Of a stretch of DNA of 64,000 bases, positions 36,713 through 46,759 are shown in pieces. The notes beneath the pieces are model-generated. The model did no database searches and was not told where the DNA came from. It saw nothing but the letters and a program-made list of their open reading frames with translations. The position numbers were made by a program, and so were the translations under genes. This DNA is from Pseudochrobactrum asaccharolyticum (GTDB lineage: Bacteria; Pseudomonadota; Alphaproteobacteria; Rhizobiales; Rhizobiaceae), in the NCBI RefSeq assembly GCF_003314995.1, contig NZ_QNRH01000003.1, forward strand, positions 382,553-446,552, in the 5' to 3' direction. Each line of letters opens with the position of its first letter. Position 1 is the stretch's first letter.

Positions 36713-39472
36713 ATGAATGATGACAGTCAGCTGCAGGAAAGTATGCGCAATGGTGACAACAGACCGTCACCGGATGCGCTGCTCGCCAAAGCCGAACAGG
36801 AAACACGCGGCCGCCTCAAGATTTTTCTCGGGGCGGCTCCGGGCGTTGGTAAAACCTATGAAATGCTGATGTCCGGCCGCAGTCTGCTGACTGACGGAGA
36901 GGATGTGGTGATCGGGGTTGTCGAGACCCACGGTCGTCAGGAAACACAGGCGCTGACCGAAGGCTATGAGATTATTCCCCGTGCGCGTGTCGATTATAAA
37001 GGCCATGTGCTTGAGGAGATGGATCTCGACGCTGTACTGGCGCGACGTCCAAAGCTGGTACTGGTGGATGAGCTGGCGCATACCAATGCTCCGGGTAGCA
37101 GGCACCCCAAGCGTTATCTTGATGTTGAGGAACTGCTGGCCAACGGGATTGATGTTTATACCACGCTAAATATTCAGCATGTCGAGAGCCTTAATGATGT
37201 GGTGGCGCAGATCACCCGTATCCGTGTCCGCGAAACCGTGCCGGACAGTATTATCGACCGTGCAGATGATATTGAAATCGTTGATATTACGCCGGAAGAC
37301 CTGATCAAGCGTCTGAAAGAAGGCAAGGTTTATCTGCCAAAGACGGCGAAACGTGCGACACAGAATTACTTCTCTGCCGGTAATCTCACAGCCTTGCGCG
37401 AGCTTGCCCTGCGGCGCACGGCGCAGCGTGTGGACGATCAGTTGCTCAGCCATATGCAGGCCAATGCCATTTCGGGGCCTTGGTCAGCGGGTGAGCGTGT
37501 GCTGGTTTGTATTGATGAGCAGCCGCATGGCGCGGCACTGATCCGCTATGCCCGCAGACAAGCAGACCGGCTGCGTACGCCATGGACAGCGCTCTATGTG
37601 GAGACATCCCGCGCGGCAACACTCTCTGAAGAAGAGAAAGACCGTATTGCCGCCACCTCACGGCTGGCAGAGCAACTCGGCGGTGAAATCATCACGCTGA
37701 CCGGTCATGATGTGGCGCAGGATATTATCAATTATGCTTTGGCACATAATTTTAGCCACATCGTAATCGGTAAGCCGAATAAGCCGCGTCTGCGCAAGAT
37801 TTTTGAGGGCTCGGTCTCTCATGATCTGATCCGCAAGGCCGGTAATCTCAGTATCCATATTATTTCCGGCAGCCAGCAGGATGCCGTGCCGGTGCGGCAA
37901 GTGGCAACAGCGGAGGAGAAGGCGTTTTCACTGCGGCCGTACCTGATGAGCCTTGGTTATATCGCGATTGCGCTGGTTGTCGGTACGCTGCTCGATCATG
38001 TGCTGGATGTACGCAATATTGCGCTGGTGTTTTTGATGGCCGTGCTCGCGACGGCTGTGGCCTCCGGTTTGCGACCCGCTTTATTCGCCTCGCTGGTCAG
38101 TGCCTTTGCTTTCAATTTTCTGTTTCTTCCGCCGCTCTACACGCTGCATATTGCAGGGCCGGAGAGTGTGATTGCGCTGGCATTTTTCATTTGTGTGGCG
38201 CTGGTCGCCAGCAATCTGACTGCGCGTGTGCAACGGCAGGCAGTGGCCGCTCGTAACCGCGCGAGAACAACGGAAGGTCTATACCAGTTCAGTAAAAAAC
38301 TGGCGGTGGCGGGTACGTTGGAGGATGTACTTTGGGCAACGGTCTATCAGATTGCTGCAATGCTGAAAGTACGCGTTGTCGTATTGTTGCCAGATGAAGG
38401 CACGGCTAATACGTCTATTTCCGTACGTGCCGGTTATCCGCCGGATGATACGCTGGCCGATGCGGATATTGCCGCTGCCCGCTGGGCTTGGGAGCATGAC
38501 CATGCGGCCGGACGTGGTGCGGATACTTTGCCTGGTGCAAAGCGGCTTTATCTGCCGCTGCGTACCGGCGGCGATACAATCGGCGTGGTCGGGCTGGATG
38601 ATGACCGGCAAGGGCCAATCCTGACGCCAGAACAGCAACGCTTGTTCGATGCACTGGCAGAGCAGGCCGCTTTGGCAATCGCGCGTATTCAGCTGGTGGA
38701 TGATCTGGACAGGGCGCAATTGGCGGTTGAGGCGGATCGATTGCGCTCGGCCTTGCTGACCTCGATCTCTCATGATCTGAAAACGCCGCTTGCAGCTATT
38801 CTCGGCGCTGCGGATACGCTCAAAAGCTATTCCGGCTCTTTGCCGGATGAAGACCGTGCGGAACTGTTGACAACAGTGGTCGATGAGTCTGAGCGGCTCA
38901 ATCGCTTTATCGCCAACCTGCTGGATATGACGCGGATTGAATCGGGGGCTATGCAGCCGAATAAATCGCTGCATTATCTGGGCGACATTGTTGGCAGTGC
39001 GCTGAAGCGTGCCGCGAAAATTCTGCAACATCATCGTGTTGAAACCGATATTGCCGCCGATTTGCCAATGCTGAAACTTGATCCGGTGTTGTTTGAGCAG
39101 GTCTTGTTCAACTTACTGGATAATGCCGCCAAATATGCGCCTGAAGGCAGTCTCGTGCAGATTTCAGGACAGGTAGAGCAGGGTGACATCGTATTGCGTA
39201 TTAGTGATGAAGGTGCAGGCATACCGGTAGGCGATGAGATGCGCATTTTTGACAGTTTCTACCGCGTGCGTAAAACTGATCAGGTGCGCGCCGGAACAGG
39301 GCTGGGGCTGGCAATCTGCAAGGGCTTTACAGAAGCGATGGGCGGCACCATTACTGCTGCCAATCGGAGTGATTATTCAGGCCATAGCGGCGCTGTTTTT
39401 ACCATCAGATTGCCGCTCAGCAGCTGCGCTGAAATGATAAGCGGAACAGAAGAGGGATTATCCTCCCAATGA
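36713..39472 (+). CDS. kdpD: Sensor histidine kinase KdpD
   Basis: Membrane sensor of potassium limitation, 919 residues from ATG 36713 (a TTG three bases earlier and an ATG at 36743 with AGGAA are alternatives). Order: KdpD domain with Walker A GAAPGVGKTYEML near residue 40, USP-like domain (about 250-380), four membrane helices (about 405-510), a GAF-like region (about 525-660), HisKA with SISHDLKTPLAAI near residue 685, and a HATPase domain with DNAAKYAPEGS and GTGLGLAICKG. Its stop overlaps the kdpE start. Confidence 0.95.
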   Translation: MNDDSQLQESMRNGDNRPSPDALLAKAEQETRGRLKIFLGAAPGVGKTYEMLMSGRSLLTDGEDVVIGVVETHGRQETQALTEGYEIIPRARVDYKGHVLEEMDLDAVLARRPKLVLVDELAHTNAPGSRHPKRYLDVEELLANGIDVYTTLNIQHVESLNDVVAQITRIRVRETVPDSIIDRADDIEIVDITPEDLIKRLKEGKVYLPKTAKRATQNYFSAGNLTALRELALRRTAQRVDDQLLSHMQANAISGPWSAGERVLVCIDEQPHGAALIRYARRQADRLRTPWTALYVETSRAATLSEEEKDRIAATSRLAEQLGGEIITLTGHDVAQDIINYALAHNFSHIVIGKPNKPRLRKIFEGSVSHDLIRKAGNLSIHIISGSQQDAVPVRQVATAEEKAFSLRPYLMSLGYIAIALVVGTLLDHVLDVRNIALVFLMAVLATAVASGLRPALFASLVSAFAFNFLFLPPLYTLHIAGPESVIALAFFICVALVASNLTARVQRQAVAARNRARTTEGLYQFSKKLAVAGTLEDVLWATVYQIAAMLKVRVVVLLPDEGTANTSISVRAGYPPDDTLADADIAAARWAWEHDHAAGRGADTLPGAKRLYLPLRTGGDTIGVVGLDDDRQGPILTPEQQRLFDALAEQAALAIARIQLVDDLDRAQLAVEADRLRSALLTSISHDLKTPLAAILGAADTLKSYSGSLPDEDRAELLTTVVDESERLNRFIANLLDMTRIESGAMQPNKSLHYLGDIVGSALKRAAKILQHHRVETDIAADLPMLKLDPVLFEQVLFNLLDNAAKYAPEGSLVQISGQVEQGDIVLRISDEGAGIPVGDEMRIFDSFYRVRKTDQVRAGTGLGLAICKGFTEAMGGTITAANRSDYSGHSGAVFTIRLPLSSCAEMISGTEEGLSSQ

Positions 39473-40164
39473 CACAAAATATTGTCAAAATCCTAGTGGT
39501 GGATGATGAGCCGCCAATTCGTAAATTATTGCGCGTAGGGCTAGGGACAGAAGGCTTTTTAATACTCGAAGCACCATCGGCAGCCATTGCCAGAGAAATT
39601 ATGCGGGATGACCGGCCTGATCTGGTGCTGCTGGATCTCGGTCTGCCGGATATGTCCGGCCACGATCTTCTGACACTGTGGCGCTCGGAATTGATTGATC
39701 TGCCAGTGATTATTCTTTCCAGCCGCACAGATGAAAGCGGAATCGTCAAGGCGCTGGAACTCGGTGCTGATGATTATGTGACCAAGCCGTTTGGTATGAA
39801 AGAACTGGCAGCCCGAATCCGTGTCGCACTGCGTCATAAATTACAGGAGCAGGGCGAAAAACCAGTCTTTCAGACCGGTGAACTGTCGGTGGATCTGGTG
39901 AAGCGTATCGTACGGCTCAAAGAGCACGAGATTAAGCTCTCGCCGAAAGAATATGATATTTTGCGTATTATGGTGCAGCATGCAGGTAAGGTGCTGACAC
40001 ATAGTTTCATTCTCAATCAAATTTGGGGTGGCATGAGTGATGTGCAATATCTGCGTGTCTATGTGCGCCAGTTGCGTCAGAAGCTAGAGGAATCGCCAGA
40101 TCAACCATTTTACATTCTGACAGAGACAGGTGTTGGCTATCGGTTACGCGAGCCTGATAGCTGA
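39469..40164 (+). CDS. kdpE: Response regulator KdpE
   Basis: OmpR-type transcription factor, 231 residues. Receiver domain with acidic pocket DDEPP, phospho-acceptor in VLLDLGLPDMSG near residue 52 and DDYVTKPF lysine near residue 105; C-terminal winged helix (LSPKEYDILRIMVQHAGKVLTH, VRQLRQKLE). Overlaps kdpD by four bases. Expected to activate the kdp genes upstream. The roughly 180 AT-rich bases after it show no clear terminator. Confidence 0.95.
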   Translation: MTQNIVKILVVDDEPPIRKLLRVGLGTEGFLILEAPSAAIAREIMRDDRPDLVLLDLGLPDMSGHDLLTLWRSELIDLPVIILSSRTDESGIVKALELGADDYVTKPFGMKELAARIRVALRHKLQEQGEKPVFQTGELSVDLVKRIVRLKEHEIKLSPKEYDILRIMVQHAGKVLTHSFILNQIWGGMSDVQYLRVYVRQLRQKLEESPDQPFYILTETGVGYRLREPDS

Positions 40165-40347
40165 AACAGATATCTTTTAATACTCAAAATAGTTCCATAA
40201 TATATATTATGTGATCTACAACGATTATAAAAACATTTAAAATTAAAATGCGCTTTACATAAAGTACCCATAAATAACAGAATACTAAGAGCTCCACCTA
40301 TGAGCATATTGATTTAGAGGAGCACCGTAAAATACAAAAGTCGCACT

Positions 40348-41127
40348 TCAGACAGCATGCTGCAAAACGCTTAAGCCCCCGTCAATGGTCAGACAGGTTG
40401 CCGTCATAAACGGGCACTCATCCGAAATCATAAACACTGCTGCCATCGCAATTTCCTGCGTCGTCGCAAGGCGTCCGCCTGGGTGCAGGCGCATGGTTTC
40501 AGCTTCTGCAGCCACCGGATCTGGAAAACTATTCCAATAATCCACATTCTTCTGCGTCAGCACATAACCCGGTGCAATCGCATTCACCCGTACCTGTTGC
40601 GGTGCATATTCCAGCCCTAGCGATTTGGTCATACCGAGCAAAGCGTGTTTGGCCAGCGGATAAGGAAAAGTATGCGGAATAATGGTGAACGAATGCGTTG
40701 AGGCGATATTAAGAATAGCGCCGCCGCCCTGCTCTATCAACCGTGGCAACACAGCCTTAGAACAATTCCACGCACCTTTGAGATTAACGTCAAAACAACG
40801 GTTCCACGCTTCATCATCCATTTCCAGCGGTTTGCTGAAAACGTTGATACCGGCATTATTGACCAGTGCATTGATTTGTCCGATTTCCGCATCGGCCTGA
40901 ATAAAGGCATTTTCAATCGCCTTTGCATCAGAAATATCTGCCTGAGCAAAACCAACTTTCGCACCACTTGCCCGTAAGCTCAGTGCTTCTTTTTCCAGCA
41001 ATGCGCCATCTGTATCAATCAGGAACAGAGCCGCTCCTTCACGGGCAAAACATTGTGCAATCGCAAGTCCGATACCCTGTGCGGCACCGGTGACAAAAAT
41101 ACGTTTTCCGATCAGACGATCAACCAT
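40348..41127 (-). CDS. SDR family dehydrogenase, probable D-galactose 1-dehydrogenase
   Basis: NAD(P)-dependent short-chain dehydrogenase, 259 residues: cofactor motif TGAAQGIGLA near residue 13, NNAG near residue 92, and the catalytic Ser-Tyr-Lys represented by IASTHS and YPLAKHA (residues about 143-161). AAGGATAATT precedes ATG 41127. It is the last gene of the leftward galactose operon. All other steps of the De Ley-Doudoroff path are encoded upstream, so oxidation of D-galactose to galactonolactone is the missing function it likely fills; SDR enzymes of other sugar paths look similar. Confidence 0.85.
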   Translation of the reverse strand: MVDRLIGKRIFVTGAAQGIGLAIAQCFAREGAALFLIDTDGALLEKEALSLRASGAKVGFAQADISDAKAIENAFIQADAEIGQINALVNNAGINVFSKPLEMDDEAWNRCFDVNLKGAWNCSKAVLPRLIEQGGGAILNIASTHSFTIIPHTFPYPLAKHALLGMTKSLGLEYAPQQVRVNAIAPGYVLTQKNVDYWNSFPDPVAAEAETMRLHPGGRLATTQEIAMAAVFMISDECPFMTATCLTIDGGLSVLQHAV

Positions 41128-41154
41128 ACCAATTATCCTTTTTGAACGCCCGAT

Positions 41155-42303
41155 TTACCACTCGGCGAAACTTCCGTCTTCATGACGCCAGACAGGATTG
41201 CGCCAGCGATGTCCGGTCTTTGCCCGCTCAATCACATAGGCCTCATCCACCTCGACACCAAGACCGGGCCCTTGCGGGATAGAAACAAATCCGTCTTTAT
41301 AATCAAAGACTTCACGATTAGTGATATAATCCAGGATATCATTATCCTGATTATAATGGATATTCAGGCTCTGCTCCTGAATAAACGCATTGTAACTCAC
41401 GGCATCAATCTGCAGACAGGCCGCCAGCGCTATCGGTCCCAGCGGGCAATGCGGCGCCAGTGCAATATCATAAGCTTCGGCCATAGCCGCAATTTTGCGA
41501 CACTCCGTGATCCCCCCCGCATGAGATAAGTCAGGCTGGATAATATCCACATAACCGCCGGAGAGAATATTTTTAAAATCCCAGCGGGAATAGAGACGCT
41601 CACCCAGTGCAATCGGTGTCGATGTGTGGCTGGCAATTTCTTTCAGCGCTTCATAATTTTCAGACAATACCGGCTCTTCGATGAACATCAGCCGGAACGG
41701 ATCGAGAGCTTTTGCCAGAACTTTCGCCATAGGCCGGTGTACACGTCCATGAAAATCAGCACCAATACCAATATGTGGTCCGACGGCATCCCGCACAGTG
41801 CCGATCGTTTCCACGATGGCGTCAATCTTGGCGTAGCTGTCAACAATTTGCAGCTCTTCTGCGCCGTTCAGCTTCAAAGCCGTAAAACCGCGTTCAACCA
41901 TTTCTCGCGCATTGCGTGCCACATCAGACGGACGGTCACCGCCGATCCATGAATAGACCTTAATGCGATCACGACACTGGCCGCCGAGCAACTGGTGCAC
42001 CGGCACATTCAGTGCTTTGCCCTTAATATCCCACAAAGCCTGATCAATACCGGCTATCGCGCTCATATGCACTGCGCCACCACGATAGAAACCACCGCGA
42101 TACATGACATTCCAATGGTCTTCGATCAGAAAAGGATCTTTACCGATCAGATAATCAGACAGCTCATGCACAGCCGCTTCAACGGTCAGAGCGCGGCCTT
42201 CAACAATCGGCTCTCCCCAACCGGAAATCCCCTCATCGGTTTCCACTTTTACAAACAGCCAGCGCGGCGGCACAATATAGGTCGTGAGCTTGGTGATTTT
42301 CAT
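41155..42303 (-). CDS. dgoD: D-galactonate dehydratase
   Basis: Enolase-superfamily enzyme making 2-keto-3-deoxy-D-galactonate from D-galactonate. 382 residues: N-terminal cap [39 protein letters not shown] near residue 46, then the barrel with ADFHGRVH (metal Asp and His) near residue 184, FIEEPV, ALGERL and [11 protein letters not shown] near residue 260. AAAAGGG precedes the ATG. Separated from the mutarotase gene by a repeat element and terminator-like hairpin. Confidence 0.92.
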   Translation of the reverse strand: MKITKLTTYIVPPRWLFVKVETDEGISGWGEPIVEGRALTVEAAVHELSDYLIGKDPFLIEDHWNVMYRGGFYRGGAVHMSAIAGIDQALWDIKGKALNVPVHQLLGGQCRDRIKVYSWIGGDRPSDVARNAREMVERGFTALKLNGAEELQIVDSYAKIDAIVETIGTVRDAVGPHIGIGADFHGRVHRPMAKVLAKALDPFRLMFIEEPVLSENYEALKEIASHTSTPIALGERLYSRWDFKNILSGGYVDIIQPDLSHAGGITECRKIAAMAEAYDIALAPHCPLGPIALAACLQIDAVSYNAFIQEQSLNIHYNQDNDILDYITNREVFDYKDGFVSIPQGPGLGVEVDEAYVIERAKTGHRWRNPVWRHEDGSFAEW

Positions 42304-42321
42304 TTTGTTACCCTTTTATCA

Positions 42322-42420
42322 AGCATTTCCAGTAAAAGTGGGACCCGGTTTTACGTCAGGAAATGCGTAAAAACAAAAAATGGAGCATTTCCCTGTTCTA
42401 ATTAAAACTGGAATGCTCCA
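42322..42420 (-). repeat. Rhizobiales-type intergenic repeat, full 99-base copy (copy 2)
   Basis: Reads on the - strand as a hairpin (TGGAGCATT ... AATGCTCCA) followed by TTTTTTGTTTTTACGCATTT and then AAAACCGGGTCCCACTTTT to GGAAATGCT. Same order and same total length as copy 3 at 54465-54563, and its second half matches copy 1 at 31999-32053. Its first 20 or so bases overlap the last seven codons of the mutarotase gene, so it supplies that protein's C-terminal tail. Confidence 0.75.
42372..42420 (-). terminator. Terminator-like hairpin inside the galactose operon
   Basis: On the - strand a nine-pair stem TGGAGCATT / AATGCTCCA is followed directly by TTTTTTGTTT. This is a good Rho-independent terminator shape, placed between the mutarotase and galactonate dehydratase genes and formed by the repeat element. 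It may reduce read-through to the last two genes. Confidence 0.6.
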
Positions 42421-43321
42421 GACCTGATGTTTTAAGGTACTCAGGCTGCAAGCGAATTGTTCCGGACAGGCTTTCAGACGGTTGCAATATTTTCAGCCCG
42501 CCATAGTCACTCCGGCAGTGATCCCCTGCCATATGGGACATCGGCTCCAGACAAAAATAATCCGAGCGGGATTGTGGTTCCGGAACACCATGTGGAACAT
42601 AGAGAAAGAACCGGTCAAAGAGCGGGTCGGCCCTGATAGCCAGCGCTGTATTCTGTTCCGGCCAGACTATGCGGGCTTTGCCGTCCCATCCCTCAAAGCC
42701 GTTATTCACCCAATGATCCGGCAATTTTTGCAGCGTGCTGAAATTCAGATCATCCGGCAGATCCATACAGCTCTCCGGCAAATATCCCGCTCCCTGCGTC
42801 CACACTTTGCGTGTATTGAGCTGTAATTGTGTTTGGCGGGTCAGATGAAAATACGGATGCCAGCCCAAGCCGAAAGGCATGGCTCTGTCCCCTTTATTGG
42901 TCACGCGCATGGTGAGACTGAATCCTATCTCATTCAGGCTGAAAACCTGTTCCGCTTCATAGATAAAAGCAGCACCCGCCTGATGATGGGTAAAATGCAG
43001 CGCTAAATGATGATCTGACACTTCTGCAACCTGCCAGATGCCCTGCCAGCTTTCACCATGAATATAAAGAGGATCATCATCAGTATTCGGCTGAAACTGG
43101 TAATCATTCCCCTCAAAGCTGAAACGGTTTTGCGGGATACGGTTGCCAAACGGAATAAGCGGAAATCCTCCACTCTCTACAGGTGCGGCATTCGTGCTTT
43201 TGGCTTCACGCAGCAATGGTATATTTTTGCCCTGATCGGTCCACCACAGGCCATGCACCGTGCCGCCTTGCGTGGCAATATGCGCTTCAAATTGTGCCGT
43301 TTTCAATGTGATGATGCTCAT
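42398..43321 (-). CDS. Aldose 1-epimerase (mutarotase)
   Basis: Galactose mutarotase-like enzyme interconverting alpha and beta anomers, 307 residues. Family motifs: GGFPLIPFGNRI near residue 51, catalytic His in GLGWHPYFHLT near residue 152 and EPMSHMAGDH near residue 270. The C-terminal residues L-E-H-S-S-F-N come from the repeat at 42322-42420. Overlap with neighbours is nil; the lactonase gene ends 12 bases before its start. Confidence 0.88.
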   Translation of the reverse strand: MSIITLKTAQFEAHIATQGGTVHGLWWTDQGKNIPLLREAKSTNAAPVESGGFPLIPFGNRIPQNRFSFEGNDYQFQPNTDDDPLYIHGESWQGIWQVAEVSDHHLALHFTHHQAGAAFIYEAEQVFSLNEIGFSLTMRVTNKGDRAMPFGLGWHPYFHLTRQTQLQLNTRKVWTQGAGYLPESCMDLPDDLNFSTLQKLPDHWVNNGFEGWDGKARIVWPEQNTALAIRADPLFDRFFLYVPHGVPEPQSRSDYFCLEPMSHMAGDHCRSDYGGLKILQPSESLSGTIRLQPEYLKTSGLEHSSFN

Positions 43322-43333
43322 AGATCCGTCCGA

Positions 43334-44212
43334 TCAGCCGATTTTAACATCAGGTTCAAATTTGCCTTTGAATGGCAAATCCAGCACGAAAGTAGCGCCT
43401 GCAGGTTGTTGCTGGCGTGCGGCTTCATCCATGCCAAGCCATGCAGAGGTGACCAGCATTTGGTTCGCATCCCTGCCAACAAAAGCGGGGCAGCTCGGCT
43501 GTGAAACCGGCAAAGCAATCGAGCGCAGAAAACTGCCATCCGGTGCATATCCGGCAATCTGTGAGCCACCCCATAGCGCCACCCAGAAATTGCCTTCTGC
43601 ATCCACAATCGCGCCATCGGGGTTGCCCGCAGGAAATGCGGCCAGAAAAACTGATGCCTCGCCAACCGGCAGCCCGTTGGCAGGATCAAGCGGCACCCGC
43701 ATAACTCTGCGCAAAGCAGTATCTACAAAATAGCCAACAGCCCCGTCAGGCGAGAAACAAATGGCGTTACTAATGGTGATCTTGTCGAAAATCTTGCGCA
43801 ACGCGCCCTTATAATACCAGTAAATTGCACCGGCTTCCGGCTCCGCCTGCCAGCCCATAGTCCCCAGCCAGAAGGCTCCTGACGGGTGCACCCGCGCATC
43901 ATTGGAACGGGTTACCGGATTATCAGCTTCAAGCTCCAGATGCAGAGATAAATCCCCCGTTGTTACATCACGCAGATATAAGCCGCGCTCCGTAAAAACG
44001 AGTTGCGTATGCCCATCCACGCGCGCCAGCGCACTGGCTGCAAATGGCAGATCATGTTGCTTGCTGACGCCGCTTCCGAACTGATACGCACAGAGCTTCG
44101 CATTCAGAATATCAAACCACCAAGCCGTATCTGTATGAGGATCATAGGTTGGCCCCTCACCCAGCTTACACAGCGGAACATCAAGTGCGGCCGGCACAAA
44201 CATCTCAGCCAT
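43334..44212 (-). CDS. SMP-30/gluconolactonase family lactonase
   Basis: Beta-propeller lactonase, 292 residues from ATG 44212 (MAEMFVPA), which overlaps the aldolase stop by eight bases and has GGTGAT upstream; the ORF could extend to 44236. Metal-binding blocks are visible: KLGEGPTYD near residue 16, VTRSNDARVHPSGAFWLGTMG near residue 100, ISNAICFSPDG near residue 145 and NPDGAIVDAEGNFW near residue 197. Predicted to open D-galactono-lactone to galactonate. Confidence 0.87.
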   Translation of the reverse strand: MAEMFVPAALDVPLCKLGEGPTYDPHTDTAWWFDILNAKLCAYQFGSGVSKQHDLPFAASALARVDGHTQLVFTERGLYLRDVTTGDLSLHLELEADNPVTRSNDARVHPSGAFWLGTMGWQAEPEAGAIYWYYKGALRKIFDKITISNAICFSPDGAVGYFVDTALRRVMRVPLDPANGLPVGEASVFLAAFPAGNPDGAIVDAEGNFWVALWGGSQIAGYAPDGSFLRSIALPVSQPSCPAFVGRDANQMLVTSAWLGMDEAARQQQPAGATFVLDLPFKGKFEPDVKIG

Positions 44213-44846
44213 GTATATCACCAAAGGTCTGATCATAGGCTGTTATCGTCAATCGTGCCTTTGCCCGCACAGTTTCAGCACTGTCTCCCGGCTTATAAAG
44301 GCTGGAACCAATGCCGAATGTTCGTATGCCCGCACGGGCATATTCGCCGAAATTCTGATCAGATACGCCACCGACTGCCCCGATGACTGCATTTTCAGGC
44401 AGGATCGTTTTAATCGCCGCGATACCGGAAGCGCCCAGCGATCCGGCAGGAAAAAACTTCAATGCGGATGCACCGCTGCGAATTGCCAGCAAAGCTTCAC
44501 TTGCCGTGTAACAGCCGGGCATCGTAATCAGCCCGCAGGACGAGGCATGGCGGATCACCTCTGCATCCGTATTCGGGCTCACCATAATCCGCCCGCCAAT
44601 ATCCGCCAGACGCTGCGCATCCGCTGTTGTCAGCACTGTACCAGCACCAATCAGAACTTTATCGCCGAACAGCTTCACTGCTTTTTCAATCGAGACCCAC
44701 GGTTCCGGTGAATTAAGCGGAATTTCAATAACCTCAAAACCTTCCGTAATCAGGGCTTCAAGAACCGGTTCAACCTCATCATTGCGGATACCGCGAATAA
44801 TCGCGACCAGTGAGCGTTGTAATGATGGCCAGACGACAGAACCCAT
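44205..44846 (-). CDS. dgoA: 2-dehydro-3-deoxy-6-phosphogalactonate aldolase
   Basis: Class I aldolase splitting KDPGal into pyruvate and glyceraldehyde-3-phosphate, 213 residues. Schiff-base lysine in ALKFFPAG near residue 129; VIEIPLNSPEPW near residue 37 and IGAGTVLTTADAQ near residue 61 are typical of DgoA. AAAGGAAT precedes the ATG at 44846. Three bases separate it from the kinase stop. Confidence 0.92.
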   Translation of the reverse strand: MGSVVWPSLQRSLVAIIRGIRNDEVEPVLEALITEGFEVIEIPLNSPEPWVSIEKAVKLFGDKVLIGAGTVLTTADAQRLADIGGRIMVSPNTDAEVIRHASSCGLITMPGCYTASEALLAIRSGASALKFFPAGSLGASGIAAIKTILPENAVIGAVGGVSDQNFGEYARAGIRTFGIGSSLYKPGDSAETVRAKARLTITAYDQTFGDIHG

Positions 44847-44849
44847 ATT

Positions 44850-45800
44850 TTATTCCTTTGAACCCGACATGTTAGCAACCGGCCATAGCTGGCTTGCTGC
44901 TGCAAATAATCCCTGCCGGACGACTGTTTCACCATTATGCAAAATAATCTCAAAACCCGCCTTTTGTAGAACAGCCTGATAAAAACGGCCAAGCGTTCCC
45001 GAAGCCACCAATCCGATTGTACCGGTGCCATAGAGTTGCTTTACACGGCCGACCTCACTGCCGATCAGCAGGCCAGAGAGATGCGCTGCCCCATCTGATT
45101 GCTCTTCAAAACCAAGCAGTTGCGATGCGCGGACACCAAAGAGGCTTTCTGCCATAGATACCGGCTCTTTAAGCGCTGCTTCAACAGCACGGATAAAAGC
45201 AGGCGTGTTTTCATCGAAGCGCAAATCCGCTGCCACGGCATGCCGGAGAATGGAGTGCTGTGACAGAACCGCATATAATTCACCGGTCATGAAGGTGGTG
45301 AATTGGGTAACAATACCACCCTCAACTTTTGTCCATTTGCTGTGTGTGCCAGGCATACATACCAGACCATCGGGCATAGAAGCCGCGATACCTGCGAGTT
45401 GTGTTTCCTCACCACGCATCACATTTGCAGAGTGCTGTTCCCGCTGCGCTAAACCCGGCAGAATACGGATGTCCCGTGTCTGATGCTCAATTCTGAGGGC
45501 TTGCGTGGCCAGCCCGTCCAGTGCCGTCGGCAGGTTGATATAAGGTGCTTCCGCCCATCCCTGCCGAGCTCCGGCCATGCCGCAAATCATAACCGGCAGA
45601 TTTACGGGCGCTGCCAGCTTTTGCAAATGCGTGTCCAGCACTTGCGCAAACCCCGCAGAGTCACCTGACGAAGCACAATGCATCATCCCTTCATCACTGC
45701 GGCTCTCACCCAGCACATGGCCTTGCGCATCCGTGACCCAGAGACGAAAGCTGCTCGTTCCCCAATCGACCAATGCGTAATTCATCACCGGCTCTGTCAT
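44850..45800 (-). CDS. dgoK: 2-dehydro-3-deoxygalactonokinase
   Basis: Kinase making KDPGal from 2-keto-3-deoxygalactonate, 316 residues. N-terminal phosphate loop LVDWGTSSFRLWV, MICGMAGARQGW near residue 72, MPGTHSKW near residue 148 (ribose/substrate contact) and a C-terminal GTLGRFYQAVL. GAGGG eight bases ahead supports ATG 45800 rather than ATG 45785. Five bases after the permease gene. Confidence 0.92.
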   Translation of the reverse strand: MTEPVMNYALVDWGTSSFRLWVTDAQGHVLGESRSDEGMMHCASSGDSAGFAQVLDTHLQKLAAPVNLPVMICGMAGARQGWAEAPYINLPTALDGLATQALRIEHQTRDIRILPGLAQREQHSANVMRGEETQLAGIAASMPDGLVCMPGTHSKWTKVEGGIVTQFTTFMTGELYAVLSQHSILRHAVAADLRFDENTPAFIRAVEAALKEPVSMAESLFGVRASQLLGFEEQSDGAAHLSGLLIGSEVGRVKQLYGTGTIGLVASGTLGRFYQAVLQKAGFEIILHNGETVVRQGLFAAASQLWPVANMSGSKE

Positions 45801-45805
45801 GATGA

Positions 45806-46756
45806 TTACCCTCGAAAGCCAATGATATTCGAGCGCAGATTATCCAGCAGCACCGCAATAAGAAGGATGCAGCCACGAACAACATACTGATAAAAAGCCT
45901 GAATATTCAAAAGGTTCATAACATTCTCGGCGATGCCCATAATCAGCACACCAACAATCACACCCAGCATCGCGGCGCGACCACCGGCAAGCGAAACGCC
46001 GCCGAGCACACAGGCCGAGATCACCGACAATTCCAGTCCGGTTGCCGCATTCGGCTGGCCAGATGTAATACGTGATGCCAGCAAAATACCGGCAATGCCG
46101 CATACCAGTCCTTGCAGCGCAAAAATCCAGATCCGCATGGAAACAACGTTGACACCGGCAAGACGTGAGGCTTCGGGATTACCACCGATGGCCAGTGTGT
46201 TTTTACCGAATACCGTACGGTTCAGAACAAAGCCAAACACCACGAACAACAATAACATCACCCAGATCGGTGTCGGAATACCAAGAAATTTTGACAGCGC
46301 CAGCTGATAGAATGACGGATCATTGATGCCGACAGCCCGTCCGTCGCTGGAGATCAGCGCCAGTCCGCGCACGATCTGCATAGTTGCCAATGTGGTAATC
46401 AGCGCATTGATACGAAATTTGGCAATGACAACGCCGTTAAACAGCCCAACGATAAAACCACCCGCCAAAGCAGCCAGCAAACCGAGAAGAATTGATCCCG
46501 TGGCATTGGAAGCCATCACCGCAATCATGCCGGTAAAAGCAACGGTCGAGCCAACCGACAAGTCAAAATCACGCGAGGCGAGACAGAACATCATCGTACA
46601 GGCAACAATGCCGATGGTGACCACAGATTGTAAAAGCCCGAGCATATTACGCTCAGTCAGGAAGTTCGGTACAGTCAGTGCGACCACTGCAAAAGCCAGC
46701 AGGAAGATAACCACAAGCCCTTGTTCACCAAGCAGAATTTTTTTAATTGAAGTCAT
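45806..46756 (-). CDS. araH: Sugar ABC transporter permease, AraH-like
   Basis: Inner-membrane permease of a ribose/arabinose/galactose-class importer, 316 residues with eight to ten hydrophobic segments; includes ASRDFDLSVGSTVAFTG near residue 60 and GGNPEASRLAGVNV near residue 192, family signatures. It forms a homodimer in known systems. Overlaps or abuts the ATPase gene. Confidence 0.88.
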   Translation of the reverse strand: MTSIKKILLGEQGLVVIFLLAFAVVALTVPNFLTERNMLGLLQSVVTIGIVACTMMFCLASRDFDLSVGSTVAFTGMIAVMASNATGSILLGLLAALAGGFIVGLFNGVVIAKFRINALITTLATMQIVRGLALISSDGRAVGINDPSFYQLALSKFLGIPTPIWVMLLLFVVFGFVLNRTVFGKNTLAIGGNPEASRLAGVNVVSMRIWIFALQGLVCGIAGILLASRITSGQPNAATGLELSVISACVLGGVSLAGGRAAMLGVIVGVLIMGIAENVMNLLNIQAFYQYVVRGCILLIAVLLDNLRSNIIGFRG

Positions 46757-46759
46757 CGT

